Part shown: positions 1 to 9,375 of the stretch, in pieces | How the letters are laid out: each line of letters opens with the position of its first letter | Position numbering within the stretch: position 1 is the first letter of the stretch | Assembly: GCA_018711525.1 (NCBI GenBank) | Contig: DVIF01000014.1 | Span: 1-47,990, forward strand | Reading direction: 5' to 3' | Length of the DNA: 47,990 bases | Origin: Candidatus Ornithospirochaeta stercorigallinarum | Lineage (GTDB): Bacteria; Spirochaetota; Spirochaetia; Sphaerochaetales; Sphaerochaetaceae | Translations under genes and position numbers: made by a program | The notes under the pieces: generated by a model | Databases searched by the model: none | Seen by the model: only the letters and a program-made list of their open reading frames with translations | What the model was told of the DNA's origin: nothing

Positions 1-251
1 CGGAGATATGAGGGGAACTTCGGGAATCTGATGTCGAATGACGGAGGGATGGCCTTCCTCGATGATGTTGAATGGACCATCCGCTCAACAGCAGTCATTG
101 CCTTCTGCGAGGCAAGATTTCGGATTTCACCATAATGCTCGTCAGCCACATCGATAAGGAACGAGAGGGCATCCTGATATATGCCGATGGTATCGAGAAA
201 GGGCCTGTATTCATCTATGATCCTAGCTTCTCTTGATACCATCGTCCTCAT
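1..251 (-). CDS. TnpB/OrfB-like transposon protein, N-terminal part only
   Basis: This frame is open from 251 to the window edge (83 codons) and reads MRTMVSREARIIDEYRPF at its start. Further in, a block like AMTAVERMVHST and then DIRFPKFPSYLR resembles the N-terminal region of IS605 OrfB/TnpB-like proteins, where a tyrosine/phenylalanine-rich KFPSYLRR segment follows a VEH.IHRT-type motif. An alternative ATG is at 242; 251 is preferred because an AAGG lies 12 nt upstream. The RuvC catalytic region would be outside the window. The family call rests on recalled resemblance, not a search. Confidence 0.5.
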   Translation of the reverse strand, partial: MRTMVSREARIIDEYRPFLDTIGIYQDALSFLIDVADEHYGEIRNLASQKAMTAVERMVHSTSSRKAIPPSFDIRFPKFPSYL

Positions 252-277
252 AATATTATTTTACCTTGTTGAATAGT

Positions 278-283
278 ATTATA
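278..283 (-). promoter_or_regulatory. -10-like TATAAT upstream of the TnpB-like gene
   Basis: A perfect TATAAT lies 26 nt upstream of the ATG at 251 on the minus strand, inside the putative left end. No good -35 hexamer is seen at the normal distance. Confidence 0.35.
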
Positions 284-299
284 CCATGGCCTTCGGCTA

Positions 300-343
300 T
301 ATCCGCTATCACCATCTTATGGAAGATGGAGTATGCGCGGATA
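300..343. repeat. Nested palindrome in the putative IS left end
   Basis: The outer arms TATCCGC (300-306) and GCGGATA (337-343) are a perfect 7-bp inverted repeat. Inside them, CCATCTT (312-318) and AAGATGG (323-329) form a second perfect 7-bp stem with a 4-nt loop. An imperfect long hairpin a few nucleotides in from the end is what TnpA recognises in IS200/IS605 ends. Confidence 0.6.
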
Positions 344-428
344 AACTTATTAATCAACACAGGCTGAGGATAGAGCCATGTCTTTACTCCAAAATCCTTT
401 CTCATTTCGTAATCTCCTATCTAACGCA

Positions 429-455
429 GAAAAAAGCGAGCCCTGAGGCCCGCTT
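429..455 (-). terminator. Rho-independent terminator of the mgl operon
   Basis: On the minus strand a 9-bp stem (AAGCGGGCC with GGCTCGCTT, one G-U pair, TCAG loop) is followed by a run of T, starting about 20 nt after the mglC stop. Confidence 0.85.
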
Positions 456-475
456 CACTATGCAGAATCATCCTA

Positions 476-2155
476 TCATTTCTTCTTGAGGTATTTGATT
501 GAGTCAAGAGAAACAGCTGCGATGATGATGACACCCTTGAATACGAACTGGAGGTTCGTGTCTATTCCAAGGAATGTAAGACAATATGTGAGACCGGTGA
601 ATATGATAACACCTATCGCCGCACCACTTATCTTACCGATACCACCATTGAATGAGATTCCACCGACAACACAGGCTGCGATAGCATCCATCTCGTATCC
701 CTGACCGGTTCCTGCAGAAGCATTGGCCCTGAATGCCTCAAGGAATGCACCGCATCCATAGAAGATACCAGCCATGATGAAAACGCACATCGTGACCTTG
801 AATACGGAGATACCCGATACAGCCGCCGCCTCTCCGTTTCCGCCGACAGCATACATGTTCTTACCGAATGTGGTCTTATTCCATATGATCCATGCGACTA
901 TGACTGCAATAACGGCAGGTATAATCAGTTTCGGGAATGTGACGAACTCACCGTTTATGACACCAAGCTCCCATCTTCCTCCGATAAGATTTCTTATTGT
1001 CGAATCGATTGAGCCTACAGGCGTACCGGTCGTTCCATAGAAGAGCATTCCATAGATTATGAGCTGGGTCGCCATTGTCGAGATGAACGGATGCATCTTG
1101 AGCTTCGCAGCAAAGAATCCAGAGAAAGCACTGAATGCAGAGCAGAGGATTACTGAAAGTCCAAGGCTCATTATCAGTCTTAAAAGCATTGGGATGCCCG
1201 AGAAATCCCATGGCCCCATTCCGAAGAACGTGACGATATTCATTCCCGGATGGAGGATAAGGCCGGTTGTTACAGAACCAAGGGCGACCATCCTTCCGAC
1301 AGAGAGGTCCGTTCCTGCAAGAAGAATCAATCCAGCAACGCCGAGAGCATAGAACATCCTTGTCGAACTCTGCTCCAAAATAGTGAATATGTTTGGAAGA
1401 GTGAGGAGATTTCCATTACCTCTTATCGGAGCAACTATGATACATACGATGAAGAAGATGAGGATTGCGATATAAAGTCCATTCGTGAGGAAGAACTGTG
1501 TCGCATCGAAATTGAAGATGAAGTTCTTGTATTTGAGCTTCATGTTCTCAGCGAAATTGGTCTTTCCGTTCCTCAGTTCCCTGTTCTTCTGGATATGGTC
1601 GACATAAGCCTGGTTCATTGCAGCCCTGGCCTTGTCAAGCTCCCTCTTATAGCGGCTCTTTGAATCGAAAAGAGCACTCTTGAGCTCGTATGCTGCTATA
1701 TCGAGCTCACTCTTGAGCTGCTGAGGGTCCTTGATGGAGGAATGCAATCCCTCCTTTCTCTTTTCCGCATCAGCCTTTATCTGCTCTACTTCCTTTACGT
1801 AGAATTCCTTGGCCTTGGCCATCTTGGATTTCTGACGCTCTGTTACAGCCTTCTCGATTTCCGCGGCCTTGGCATTGACATAAGCGACAGCTTCCTTGCT
1901 CAGAGCATCGATTTCAGCCTTGTTCTTCTCTTCTACGGCCTTCGCCTTCTCGATTTCCGACTGGAGCTCGCTTATCTTCCTGTTCTTCTCCCCTTCGTCC
2001 ATAAGTTTGTTCTTCTTAAGGGCGACTATCTCCAGACGGCAATCGGATATCTTCGTTATACCGTCTTTTCTGAGATCTCTCAGTCGGGCGCTATAATCCT
2101 TTACTTTCTGATCTTCCTCAATGGAAGTTATGTTATTTACCATGTTCTCTGCCAT
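476..2155 (-). CDS. mglC: MglC-like galactoside/glucose ABC permease with a coiled-coil N-terminal extension
   Basis: This is the inner-membrane permease of an Mgl/Rbs-type sugar importer. The last roughly 340 residues hold the membrane part: a first long segment near 225-245, DLSVGRMVALGS near 290, and the conserved GGNGEAAAVSGIS loop near 440. The family is usually about 340 residues; this protein has 559. The extra N-terminal 200 or so residues are charged, rich in Glu, Lys and Ala, without helix breakers over long stretches, and look like a coiled coil. The start has a strong Shine-Dalgarno (AGGAGGGG). It is the last gene of the operon, 9 nt after mglA. The substrate (galactose or glucose) is inferred from MglB. 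Confidence 0.9.
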   Translation of the reverse strand: MAENMVNNITSIEEDQKVKDYSARLRDLRKDGITKISDCRLEIVALKKNKLMDEGEKNRKISELQSEIEKAKAVEEKNKAEIDALSKEAVAYVNAKAAEIEKAVTERQKSKMAKAKEFYVKEVEQIKADAEKRKEGLHSSIKDPQQLKSELDIAAYELKSALFDSKSRYKRELDKARAAMNQAYVDHIQKNRELRNGKTNFAENMKLKYKNFIFNFDATQFFLTNGLYIAILIFFIVCIIVAPIRGNGNLLTLPNIFTILEQSSTRMFYALGVAGLILLAGTDLSVGRMVALGSVTTGLILHPGMNIVTFFGMGPWDFSGIPMLLRLIMSLGLSVILCSAFSAFSGFFAAKLKMHPFISTMATQLIIYGMLFYGTTGTPVGSIDSTIRNLIGGRWELGVINGEFVTFPKLIIPAVIAVIVAWIIWNKTTFGKNMYAVGGNGEAAAVSGISVFKVTMCVFIMAGIFYGCGAFLEAFRANASAGTGQGYEMDAIAACVVGGISFNGGIGKISGAAIGVIIFTGLTYCLTFLGIDTNLQFVFKGVIIIAAVSLDSIKYLKKK

Positions 2156-2164
2156 ATTCCCCTC

Positions 2165-3661
2165 CTACAGATATTTAGCTGAGAGTCTCAAAAGCTCTTC
2201 CTGATCCGTTTCCTTAGTATTCACGATTCCAGCCAGACGATGATTGCTCATTACTGCAATCCTGTTGGTGATACCAAGGATCTCAGGCATCTCGGAAGAT
2301 ACTACGATAATAGTCTTACCTTCTTTCGCCATCTGGATGATCAGCTGATAGATCTCATACTTCGCACCGACATCGATACCTCTTGTCGGCTCGTCCATCA
2401 AGAAGATCTCAGGACTTCTTTCCATCCATTTTCCGATAATGACCTTCTGCTGGTTACCACCGGAGAGCGCGGAAATAAGCTGCTCTGGAGAAACACACTT
2501 CGTGTTCATGACCTTTATCTGCCTTGTCGCAGCATCCGTCATCTTCTGGTTGGATAGAAGATGGGCTTTCTTATAGGAACCGAGGTTCGTAATGACTGTA
2601 TTAAACTTGATCGTGTCCTTTCCGAACATGCCATTGAGCTTTCTTTCCTCTGTTACAAGTGCAAATGAGTAGTTCATTGCATCCTTGCTGCTGTGGAAAT
2701 GAAGCTTCCTGTCCCCTACTATGATATTTCCGCTTGCAATCGTCCTTATTCCGAAAAGTGATTCGAGAAGCTCACTTCGACCAGCTCCGACCAGGCCGTA
2801 GAGACCGAAGATCTCACCTTTGCGGACTGTGAACGTTATATCCTGGAGGACTGGGTCGAACTTGGTATTCAAGTGCTCGACAAAGAGGTAATCCTCCCCT
2901 GGTGTGTTATCCACATCAGGATACCTCTTATCCAGAGAACGACCTACCATCGCAGAAATGAGTTCGTTCATATTCGTCTCTTTCGTACTCTTCTTGAAGA
3001 TCATCTTACCGTCTCTGAGAACGGCGACGTCATCGCAGATTTCAAAGATCTCATCCATCTTATGTGATATGTATACGAAAGAAACACCCTTCTTCCTCAG
3101 GTCATCCACAATTGAGAAAAGCTTCTTTACCTCGCGCTCTGTAAGAGACGAGGTGGGCTCATCGAGTACGATAAGCTTTGCGTTATAACTTACAGCTTTA
3201 GCTATTTCGACCATCTGACGCTGAGAGACACTCATGGTCCTCATCACCGTCTTTGGGTTTACATTCATATTCAGCGATGCGAAGAGCTTGTTGCTCTCCT
3301 TAAGCATCCGTGCCTCATCAACCATGCCGAACCGTGTAGGATAGCGGCCAAGGAAGAGGTTATCCTGTACGGTGCGGTCAAGACACTGCTGCAGCTCCTG
3401 ATGCACCATTGCAACTCCATTCTCAAGTGCATCCTTAGGGTTCTTGAAATCTATCGGCTTGCCGAATAGGGATATCTGTCCTTCGTCTTTAGCATAGATT
3501 CCGAAAAGGCATTTCATCATCGTGCTCTTTCCTGCTCCATTTTCGCCCATAAGACCGCAGACAGTTCCTTCCTCGACGGTAAGATTAATACCGTCAAGAA
3601 CCTTATTCTTGGCAAATGACTTCGATAGGTTCTTTATTTCAAGTACTGTCTTTCCACTCAT
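2165..3661 (-). CDS. mglA: MglA-like sugar ABC transporter ATPase (two ABC domains)
   Basis: Tandem ATP-binding cassettes power sugar import through MglC. The first domain has Walker A GENGAGKST near residues 39-47, a signature SVSQRQM and Walker B LIVLDEPTSSL. The second has signature LSGGNQQKV and Walker B IFLMDEPTRGIDVGAKYEIY; its P-loop region (GLVGAGRSELLE) is degenerate, as is usual in this family. The length of about 498 is typical. I chose the ATG at 3661 (MSGKTVLEIK) because an AGGGA lies 5-6 nt upstream; an in-frame ATG at 3688 would add 9 residues without a clear ribosome site. It sits between mglB and mglC in one operon. Confidence 0.93.
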   Translation of the reverse strand: MSGKTVLEIKNLSKSFAKNKVLDGINLTVEEGTVCGLMGENGAGKSTMMKCLFGIYAKDEGQISLFGKPIDFKNPKDALENGVAMVHQELQQCLDRTVQDNLFLGRYPTRFGMVDEARMLKESNKLFASLNMNVNPKTVMRTMSVSQRQMVEIAKAVSYNAKLIVLDEPTSSLTEREVKKLFSIVDDLRKKGVSFVYISHKMDEIFEICDDVAVLRDGKMIFKKSTKETNMNELISAMVGRSLDKRYPDVDNTPGEDYLFVEHLNTKFDPVLQDITFTVRKGEIFGLYGLVGAGRSELLESLFGIRTIASGNIIVGDRKLHFHSSKDAMNYSFALVTEERKLNGMFGKDTIKFNTVITNLGSYKKAHLLSNQKMTDAATRQIKVMNTKCVSPEQLISALSGGNQQKVIIGKWMERSPEIFLMDEPTRGIDVGAKYEIYQLIIQMAKEGKTIIVVSSEMPEILGITNRIAVMSNHRLAGIVNTKETDQEELLRLSAKYL

Positions 3662-3705
3662 TTTATTCCCTTTTTTATAAATCATCATTGAAAAATACGA
3701 ATAAT

Positions 3706-3726
3706 GGCGGAAGGAAGCCTTCCGCC
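3706..3726 (-). promoter_or_regulatory. Hairpin between mglB and mglA
   Basis: A perfect 9-bp inverted repeat (GGCGGAAGG with CCTTCCGCC, 3-nt loop) sits 26 nt after the mglB stop and has no proper T run. Such hairpins commonly protect the binding-protein mRNA or partly end transcription, so the binding protein is made in excess. The role is inferred. Confidence 0.7.
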
Positions 3727-3752
3727 ACCGTTTAATCCCATATCGGGTAGAA

Positions 3753-4973
<1,221 letters not shown>

Positions 4974-4998
4974 TTATTCCTCCTTTTGAAATTCCATC

Positions 4999-5012
4999 GG
5001 GGATATATCCCC
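4999..5012. promoter_or_regulatory. Perfect 14-bp palindrome in the mglB leader
   Basis: GGGGATATATCCCC lies in the 5' untranslated region, downstream of the proposed -10 and upstream of the mglB ribosome site. It could be a repressor operator for the sugar operon or a short mRNA hairpin. No regulator can be named from the sequence. Confidence 0.4.
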
Positions 5013-5022
5013 ATCTGTTTCA

Positions 5023-5051
5023 ATTAGAACATTGAAGAAGGCATAAAGCAA
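5023..5051 (-). promoter_or_regulatory. Putative mglB promoter
   Basis: On the minus strand TTGCTT (5046-5051) and TCTAAT (5023-5028) are spaced by 17 nt, just upstream of the palindrome at 4999-5012. Confidence 0.5.
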
Positions 5052-5124
5052 GAAAAAGTTTGTTAAATCGGTCCATTGGAACTGTTTTCAGACAAGAATG
5101 ATGAGAAAATATTAATCAAGCGAC

Positions 5125-5150
5125 AAAAAAACGACCCCGAGCAGGGCCGT
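5125..5150 (-). terminator. Terminator of the gltX-glyS-tyrS operon
   Basis: On the minus strand the stem ACGGCCC...GGGGTCGT (7-8 bp with a G-U pair) is followed by seven T, 12 nt after the tyrS stop. Confidence 0.85.
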
Positions 5151-5162
5151 CATCTTCAGTCT

Positions 5163-6410
5163 TCATACTAAAACGATTTTCGCGTATCTCTTCTTCCCGC
5201 TTTTAAGGAGGAAGGAGTCGTCCTCATCTGCATCTGCGACAGAGAAGGTCTTCTTAGGATCTGTGATTTTCACTCCATTGACCTCTGCTCCACCTTGGGT
5301 GACGATTCTCCTGGCCTCCCCGTTTGATGCCGTTATACCTGATAGAGTGAACATCGTCAGTACACCCATGCCCTCTTCAGGCCATTCTTCCTTCTTGACT
5401 TCCTTAGCAGGAACAGATGCTTTATCCGCACCTCCATAGAAAAGGGCCTTTGCCGCGGAAAGAGCCTTATCGGCCTCCTCCTCTCCATGGATTATCCTGG
5501 TGACCTCGTATGCAAGTTTCTCCTTAGCCTCGTTTATATTACGCTTAGGATCCGAGTACTCTGCAATCTCATCAAGGCTCATGAATGTGAATATCTTCAT
5601 GAACTTCTCGACATCTGCATCTGCTACATTCCTCCAGTACTGGAAGAAGTCATATGGACTGTACAGCTCAGGATCAAGGAATACCGCACCCTTCTCGCTC
5701 TTGCCCATCTTCTTTCCATCAGCCCTCATTATGAGGTTGAATGTAAGGCCGAAGCATTCAGGGCCCTCCATCCTCTGGATCAAGTCTATTCCGGCGACGA
5801 TGTTCCCCCACTGGTCCGCCCCTCCGATCTGAAGGCGGCAGCCTGTGAGCTTATTGAGCATATAGAAGTCGTATGACTGCAACAGCTGATAGTTGAACTC
5901 GATGAACGACAGACCTCTCTCAAGGCGCTGCTTCACACCTTCAAACGTCAGCATCCTGTTGACGGAGAAATACTTACCTATGTCACGAAGGAACTGGATA
6001 TAGTTGAGGTCTACAAGCCAGTCGGCATTGTTCATCATCCTCGCCTTGCCATGTCCCTCCTTCGGAGACTCGGAAAAGTCTACAACCATCGACAGCTGCT
6101 TCTTTATAGCCTCGACATTGGAGTTGATCTCCTCCACTGAAAGGATCTTCCTCATCTCCGTCTTTCCCGAGGGGTCTCCGATAAGACCTGTACCACCACC
6201 GACAAGTGCTATTGGATTATGCCCGGCCTCCTGGAGGTGATGCATGGCGAAAAACGGTACGATATGGCCTACATGAAGACTTCTTCCTGTAGGATCGACT
6301 CCGCAGTAGAAGGTCACGGCCTCCTTATCCATCAGATCGGAAAGGGCATCAAGAGCGGTACAGTCCTTGACGAATCCCCTGTCATATAGAACTTTCAATC
6401 CCTTGTTCAT
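5163..6410 (-). CDS. tyrS: Tyrosyl-tRNA synthetase
   Basis: This class I synthetase charges tRNA-Tyr. The HIGH-type motif is HVGH at residues 46-49, within YCGVDPTGRSLHVGH; the KMSKS-type motif is KMGKS at 234-238. The tyrosine and ATP pocket segment GGADQWGNI is near 196. The C-terminal part (LSGITASNGEARRIVTQGGAEVNG) is an S4-like RNA-binding domain. The 415-residue length is normal. It is the third gene of an operon, 3 nt after glyS, and ends before a strong terminator. Confidence 0.97.
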   Translation of the reverse strand: MNKGLKVLYDRGFVKDCTALDALSDLMDKEAVTFYCGVDPTGRSLHVGHIVPFFAMHHLQEAGHNPIALVGGGTGLIGDPSGKTEMRKILSVEEINSNVEAIKKQLSMVVDFSESPKEGHGKARMMNNADWLVDLNYIQFLRDIGKYFSVNRMLTFEGVKQRLERGLSFIEFNYQLLQSYDFYMLNKLTGCRLQIGGADQWGNIVAGIDLIQRMEGPECFGLTFNLIMRADGKKMGKSEKGAVFLDPELYSPYDFFQYWRNVADADVEKFMKIFTFMSLDEIAEYSDPKRNINEAKEKLAYEVTRIIHGEEEADKALSAAKALFYGGADKASVPAKEVKKEEWPEEGMGVLTMFTLSGITASNGEARRIVTQGGAEVNGVKITDPKKTFSVADADEDDSFLLKSGKKRYAKIVLV

Positions 6411-6413
6411 CTC

Positions 6414-7739
6414 TTATACCCTTTCGTATGCCTTATCCGCATCATGAATGAAGGAAGTAATCTGATCGACGCTGATTCTCTCCTGCTTCATCGAATCACG
6501 ATAACGAACGGTCACAGTGTTGTCCTGCAGTGTCTGATAGTCGACTGTAAGACAATACGGCGTTCCAATCTCATCCTGTCTGCGATATCTTCTTCCAACC
6601 GCTCCGCTCTGATCGTAGAACGTCTTGAAATCGGCCCTGAGCCCATGCTCAAGCTTCTGAGCATATTCTGCAAGGCCATCCTTTTTCACAAGAGGAAGGA
6701 CGGCGACCTTGACAGGTGCAATCGCAGGATGGAAATGAAGAACCGTCCTGACATCCCCTTCCGGAGTCTGCTCCTCATCATATGCATCACTTAATACCAT
6801 GAGTACGTTTCTTGTAAGACCTGCGGAGGTCTCTACTACATACGGGATGTATCTCTCATTGGTATCTGGATCGAGGTATGTAAGGTCCTTACCGCTGAAC
6901 TTCTGATGCTGTGTAAGGTCATAATCGGTTCTGGAATGAACGCCCTCAAGCTCCTGCCATCCCATCGGGAAGAGGAACTGGATGTCATATGCATCCTTTG
7001 CATAGAACGCAAGTTCATCCGGTCCATGCTGATGCCATCTCAGGTGCTCAGGATGGATTCCCATCTTCTTATAGAACTTCATCCTCTCCTCCCTCCAGTA
7101 CGGGAACCATTCATCCTCGGTACCAGGCTTGCAGAAGAACTGCATCTCCATCTGCTCGAACTCACAGGAGCGGAATATGAAGTTCTTTGTCGTGATCTCA
7201 TTTCTGAAGCTCTTTCCAATCTGAGCGATTCCAAACGGGATCTTCACCCTGCTGGACTGAAGGACGTTCTTGAAATCGACATAGATACCCTGGGCAGTCT
7301 CCGGCCTGAGGTATACGACCGATGCATTATCCGCATTTGCTCCGATATGTGTCTGGAACATCAGGTTGAAGTTCCTCGGCTCGGTAAAACTGTTCCTGTT
7401 CCCGCATACAGGACAAGGTGCGTTCAAATCAATCTGGTCAGCACGGAACCTGCTCTTGCAGCATTTGCAGTCCACCATCGGGTCTGTGAAGTTGGAGACA
7501 TGTCCTGAAGCCTCCCATACCCTCGGATGCATGAGGATCGAGGCATCGAGTCCTACGATGTTGTCGTGCATCTGGGTCATCTCCTTCCACCAGAAATCCC
7601 TGATGTTGTTCTTGAGTTCCACACCCATCGGACCGTAGTCATAAGCTCCGTTGAGTCCGCCGTATATCTCACTTGACTGGAAGATGAAACCTCTTCTCCT
7701 GCATAGTGATATGATTTTATCCATTGTTACTTCTGCCAT
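6414..7739 (-). CDS. glyS: Glycyl-tRNA synthetase, homodimeric eukaryote-like type
   Basis: This class II synthetase charges tRNA-Gly in a single polypeptide (the alpha-2 type, not the bacterial alpha/beta tetramer). It opens MAEVTMDKIISLCRRRGFIF and then YGGLNGAYDYGPMGVELKNN, typical of this type. A zinc-like Cys cluster lies at C91, C93/C94, C109 and C112. Motif 2 is near FRNEITTKNFIFRSCEFEQME. The C-terminal part from about 345 is the anticodon-binding domain (APVKVAVLPLVKKDGL). The 441-residue length fits. It is one nucleotide away from gltX and 3 nt before tyrS. Confidence 0.95.
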   Translation of the reverse strand: MAEVTMDKIISLCRRRGFIFQSSEIYGGLNGAYDYGPMGVELKNNIRDFWWKEMTQMHDNIVGLDASILMHPRVWEASGHVSNFTDPMVDCKCCKSRFRADQIDLNAPCPVCGNRNSFTEPRNFNLMFQTHIGANADNASVVYLRPETAQGIYVDFKNVLQSSRVKIPFGIAQIGKSFRNEITTKNFIFRSCEFEQMEMQFFCKPGTEDEWFPYWREERMKFYKKMGIHPEHLRWHQHGPDELAFYAKDAYDIQFLFPMGWQELEGVHSRTDYDLTQHQKFSGKDLTYLDPDTNERYIPYVVETSAGLTRNVLMVLSDAYDEEQTPEGDVRTVLHFHPAIAPVKVAVLPLVKKDGLAEYAQKLEHGLRADFKTFYDQSGAVGRRYRRQDEIGTPYCLTVDYQTLQDNTVTVRYRDSMKQERISVDQITSFIHDADKAYERV

Positions 7740-7740
7740 C

Positions 7741-9219
7741 TTATTTCTCCTTAATCATCCTTAGTGCACGCTCCAGTCTCCTCTCCGCCTCATCAAGACC
7801 AAGCAGCGAGATCGAGTCGAAGAGTGGAAGGGAGACCTGACTGTTTGTGATTGCAACCCTTATAGGCTGGAACACCCCGTTCACCTTTATCTCAAGGTCC
7901 TGTGAGAGCTTCATGAGAGCCTCTTCGATCTCCTCATCCTTCTTTCCTTTTCTGAGCATGGAGAAAAGAATCCTTCCACCATCCTCAAGTGCAGCTTTCG
8001 TCTTCTCCAGGTCCGAGCCCTTTGCGACATACATGCTCTCATCCTCTACAGGCTCATCAACGAAAAGGAATCTTGAAAGTTCGACTATATCGGAGATGAC
8101 CTTCATCCTCTCCTTTGCAGGCTTCACAAGCTTCCTGATCTTATCATTCTCCTCCTCTGTCGGTGGATTTGATACAAAGCCGGCATTCACAAGGTAGGGA
8201 GTCATAAGGGACGCGATCCTCTCATCGTCAGCCATCCTTATGTACTGGCTGTTGAACCAATCGAGTTTCTTATAATCGAACTTCCCAGGGTTCTTGTGGA
8301 TGTTCTCCATCTTGAAACACTTCTCAAGCTGTTCCTTGGAAAGGAACTCAGTGGAACCGTCAAGCGACCATCCTACCAAAGTGACATAGTTTATGATCGC
8401 CTCTGGAAGATAGCCCTTCTCCCTGAACTCGCGTACAGCTGTGGAGCCATGACGCTTTGAAAGCTTCTGCCCATCTTTTCCCATGACCATGGGAAGATGG
8501 CAATATGTAGGCACATCCCATCCGAACGCCTGGTATAGAAGCACATGAAGAGGACCGGAGGGGATCCATTCCTGAGCCCTCATTATATGCGTAATTCCCA
8601 TCAGGTGGTCATCTATCACATTTGCAAGGTGGTATGTAGGGAAGCCATCACTTTTTAAGAGGATCGGATCGGGGGAGATATCCTTGTTCTTCCTTGTGAT
8701 ATCCCCCATGATGACATCATGGAAAGTCGTCTTTCCCTCTGTAGGCACCTTGAGCCTTATTACAGGTTTGATCCCCTGCCTCTCATACTCAGCCCTCTCC
8801 TCATCTGTAAGGTTCGCACAGTGCCTGTCATACCCCTGGTACTCGCTCTTACTCTTGACCTGCTCCTCTCTGAGCTTCTCCAGGCGCTCAGGTGTACAGT
8901 AGCAGTAGTATGCCTTGCCTTCCTTTACAAGCTGCTCGGCATATTTCTTATATATATCGAATCTCTCAGACTGGATGTATGGGCCATAAGGGCCTCCGAC
9001 GACAGGGCCTTCATCCCACTTGATTCCAAGCCAGTCGAGAGTCTGATAGAGGTCATCAAGGGACTCATCGCTATAGCGCTCCCTGTCAGTATCCTCGACT
9101 CTTAAGATGAACTTACCTCCGCTTGATTTCGCAAAGAAATAGTTGAACAGTGCGGTGCGGATTCCGCCAATGTGCTGAAGCCCGGTTGGAGACGGGGCAT
9201 ATCGGACACGAACACTCAT
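7741..9219 (-). CDS. gltX: Glutamyl-tRNA synthetase
   Basis: This class I synthetase charges tRNA-Glu. Motifs seen are RYAPSPTGLQHIGGIRTALF with QHIGG at 15-19, VEDTDRERY near 41, and KLSKR at 252-256. Cys residues at 106, 108 and 134 could form the zinc site seen in many GltX proteins. The C-terminal 150 residues are the helical anticodon-binding part. At 492 residues it is of normal length. The start follows a GGGAG ribosome site and a good promoter at 9270-9298. It is the first gene of the synthetase operon. Whether it also misacylates tRNA-Gln cannot be judged here. Confidence 0.96.
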   Translation of the reverse strand: MSVRVRYAPSPTGLQHIGGIRTALFNYFFAKSSGGKFILRVEDTDRERYSDESLDDLYQTLDWLGIKWDEGPVVGGPYGPYIQSERFDIYKKYAEQLVKEGKAYYCYCTPERLEKLREEQVKSKSEYQGYDRHCANLTDEERAEYERQGIKPVIRLKVPTEGKTTFHDVIMGDITRKNKDISPDPILLKSDGFPTYHLANVIDDHLMGITHIMRAQEWIPSGPLHVLLYQAFGWDVPTYCHLPMVMGKDGQKLSKRHGSTAVREFREKGYLPEAIINYVTLVGWSLDGSTEFLSKEQLEKCFKMENIHKNPGKFDYKKLDWFNSQYIRMADDERIASLMTPYLVNAGFVSNPPTEEENDKIRKLVKPAKERMKVISDIVELSRFLFVDEPVEDESMYVAKGSDLEKTKAALEDGGRILFSMLRKGKKDEEIEEALMKLSQDLEIKVNGVFQPIRVAITNSQVSLPLFDSISLLGLDEAERRLERALRMIKEK

Positions 9220-9269
9220 AAAAAACTCCCAAACAAATAATAAGCACCGCGTGGAAAGCGGCTGAATCC

Positions 9270-9298
9270 ATACTATGATTTTTTTACGTTTTACTCAA
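9270..9298 (-). promoter_or_regulatory. Putative gltX promoter
   Basis: On the minus strand TTGAGT (9293-9298), a 17-nt spacer and TAGTAT (9270-9275) lie about 50 nt upstream of the gltX start. A small CCGC/GCGG stem is in the leader near 9247-9261. Confidence 0.6.
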
Positions 9299-9314
9299 CC
9301 GATGGAAATGAAAT

Positions 9315-9336
9315 AGGCCCGGCAAAAGCTGGGCTT
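9315..9336 (-). terminator. Weak terminator-like hairpin after the hydrolase gene
   Basis: A 9-position inverted repeat (AGGCCCGGC, AAAA loop, GCTGGGCTT on the plus strand) lies 40 nt after the hydrolase stop. Read on the minus strand it has two A-C mismatches and only a poor T tract, so termination may be leaky. Confidence 0.4.
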
Positions 9337-9375
9337 GAAAACACATTGAAAAGGAAAATCAACAATCACGATTCC

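Larger units (their letters stand above)
1..352 (-). mobile_element. IS200/IS605-like element, left end (runs off the window)
   Basis: The minus-strand order is a TTGAT pentamer (353-357), then about 100 nt of non-coding DNA with a nested palindrome (300-343), a -10-like TATAAT (278-283), and a TnpB-like start at 251. IS200/IS605 elements have no terminal inverted repeats; they carry subterminal imperfect palindromes and insert 3' of a short target such as TTGAT (the ISDra2 target). The DNA on the far side of TTGAT reads as the start of an unrelated gene, which suits an insertion junction. No TnpA is visible, so this may be a TnpB-only element. The boundary at 352/353 is inferred. Confidence 0.5.
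256..405 (-). pseudogene. Flavin-reductase-like N-terminal fragment, disrupted
   Basis: A 49-codon frame starts at 405 behind a well-placed Shine-Dalgarno (AGGAG, 8 nt spacer). Its first 18 residues, MRKDFGVKTWLYPQPVLI, match the typical start of flavin reductase family (DIM6/NTAB-type) proteins. After residue 18 the similarity stops, at the TTGAT where the IS-like left end begins. The remaining residues read through the left-end palindrome to a stop at 256-258. The best reading is a gene cut by the insertion, with the rest beyond the element or lost. It lies just downstream of the mgl terminator. Confidence 0.5.

Noticed and set aside
286-489. 67-codon plus-strand frame
   Set aside because: It runs antisense through the IS-like left end, the flavin-reductase fragment and the mgl terminator, has no ribosome site and no family resemblance.
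4999-5012. Palindrome read as part of a riboswitch
   Set aside because: No further conserved stems or expression-platform hairpin occur in the mglB leader; an operator is simpler.
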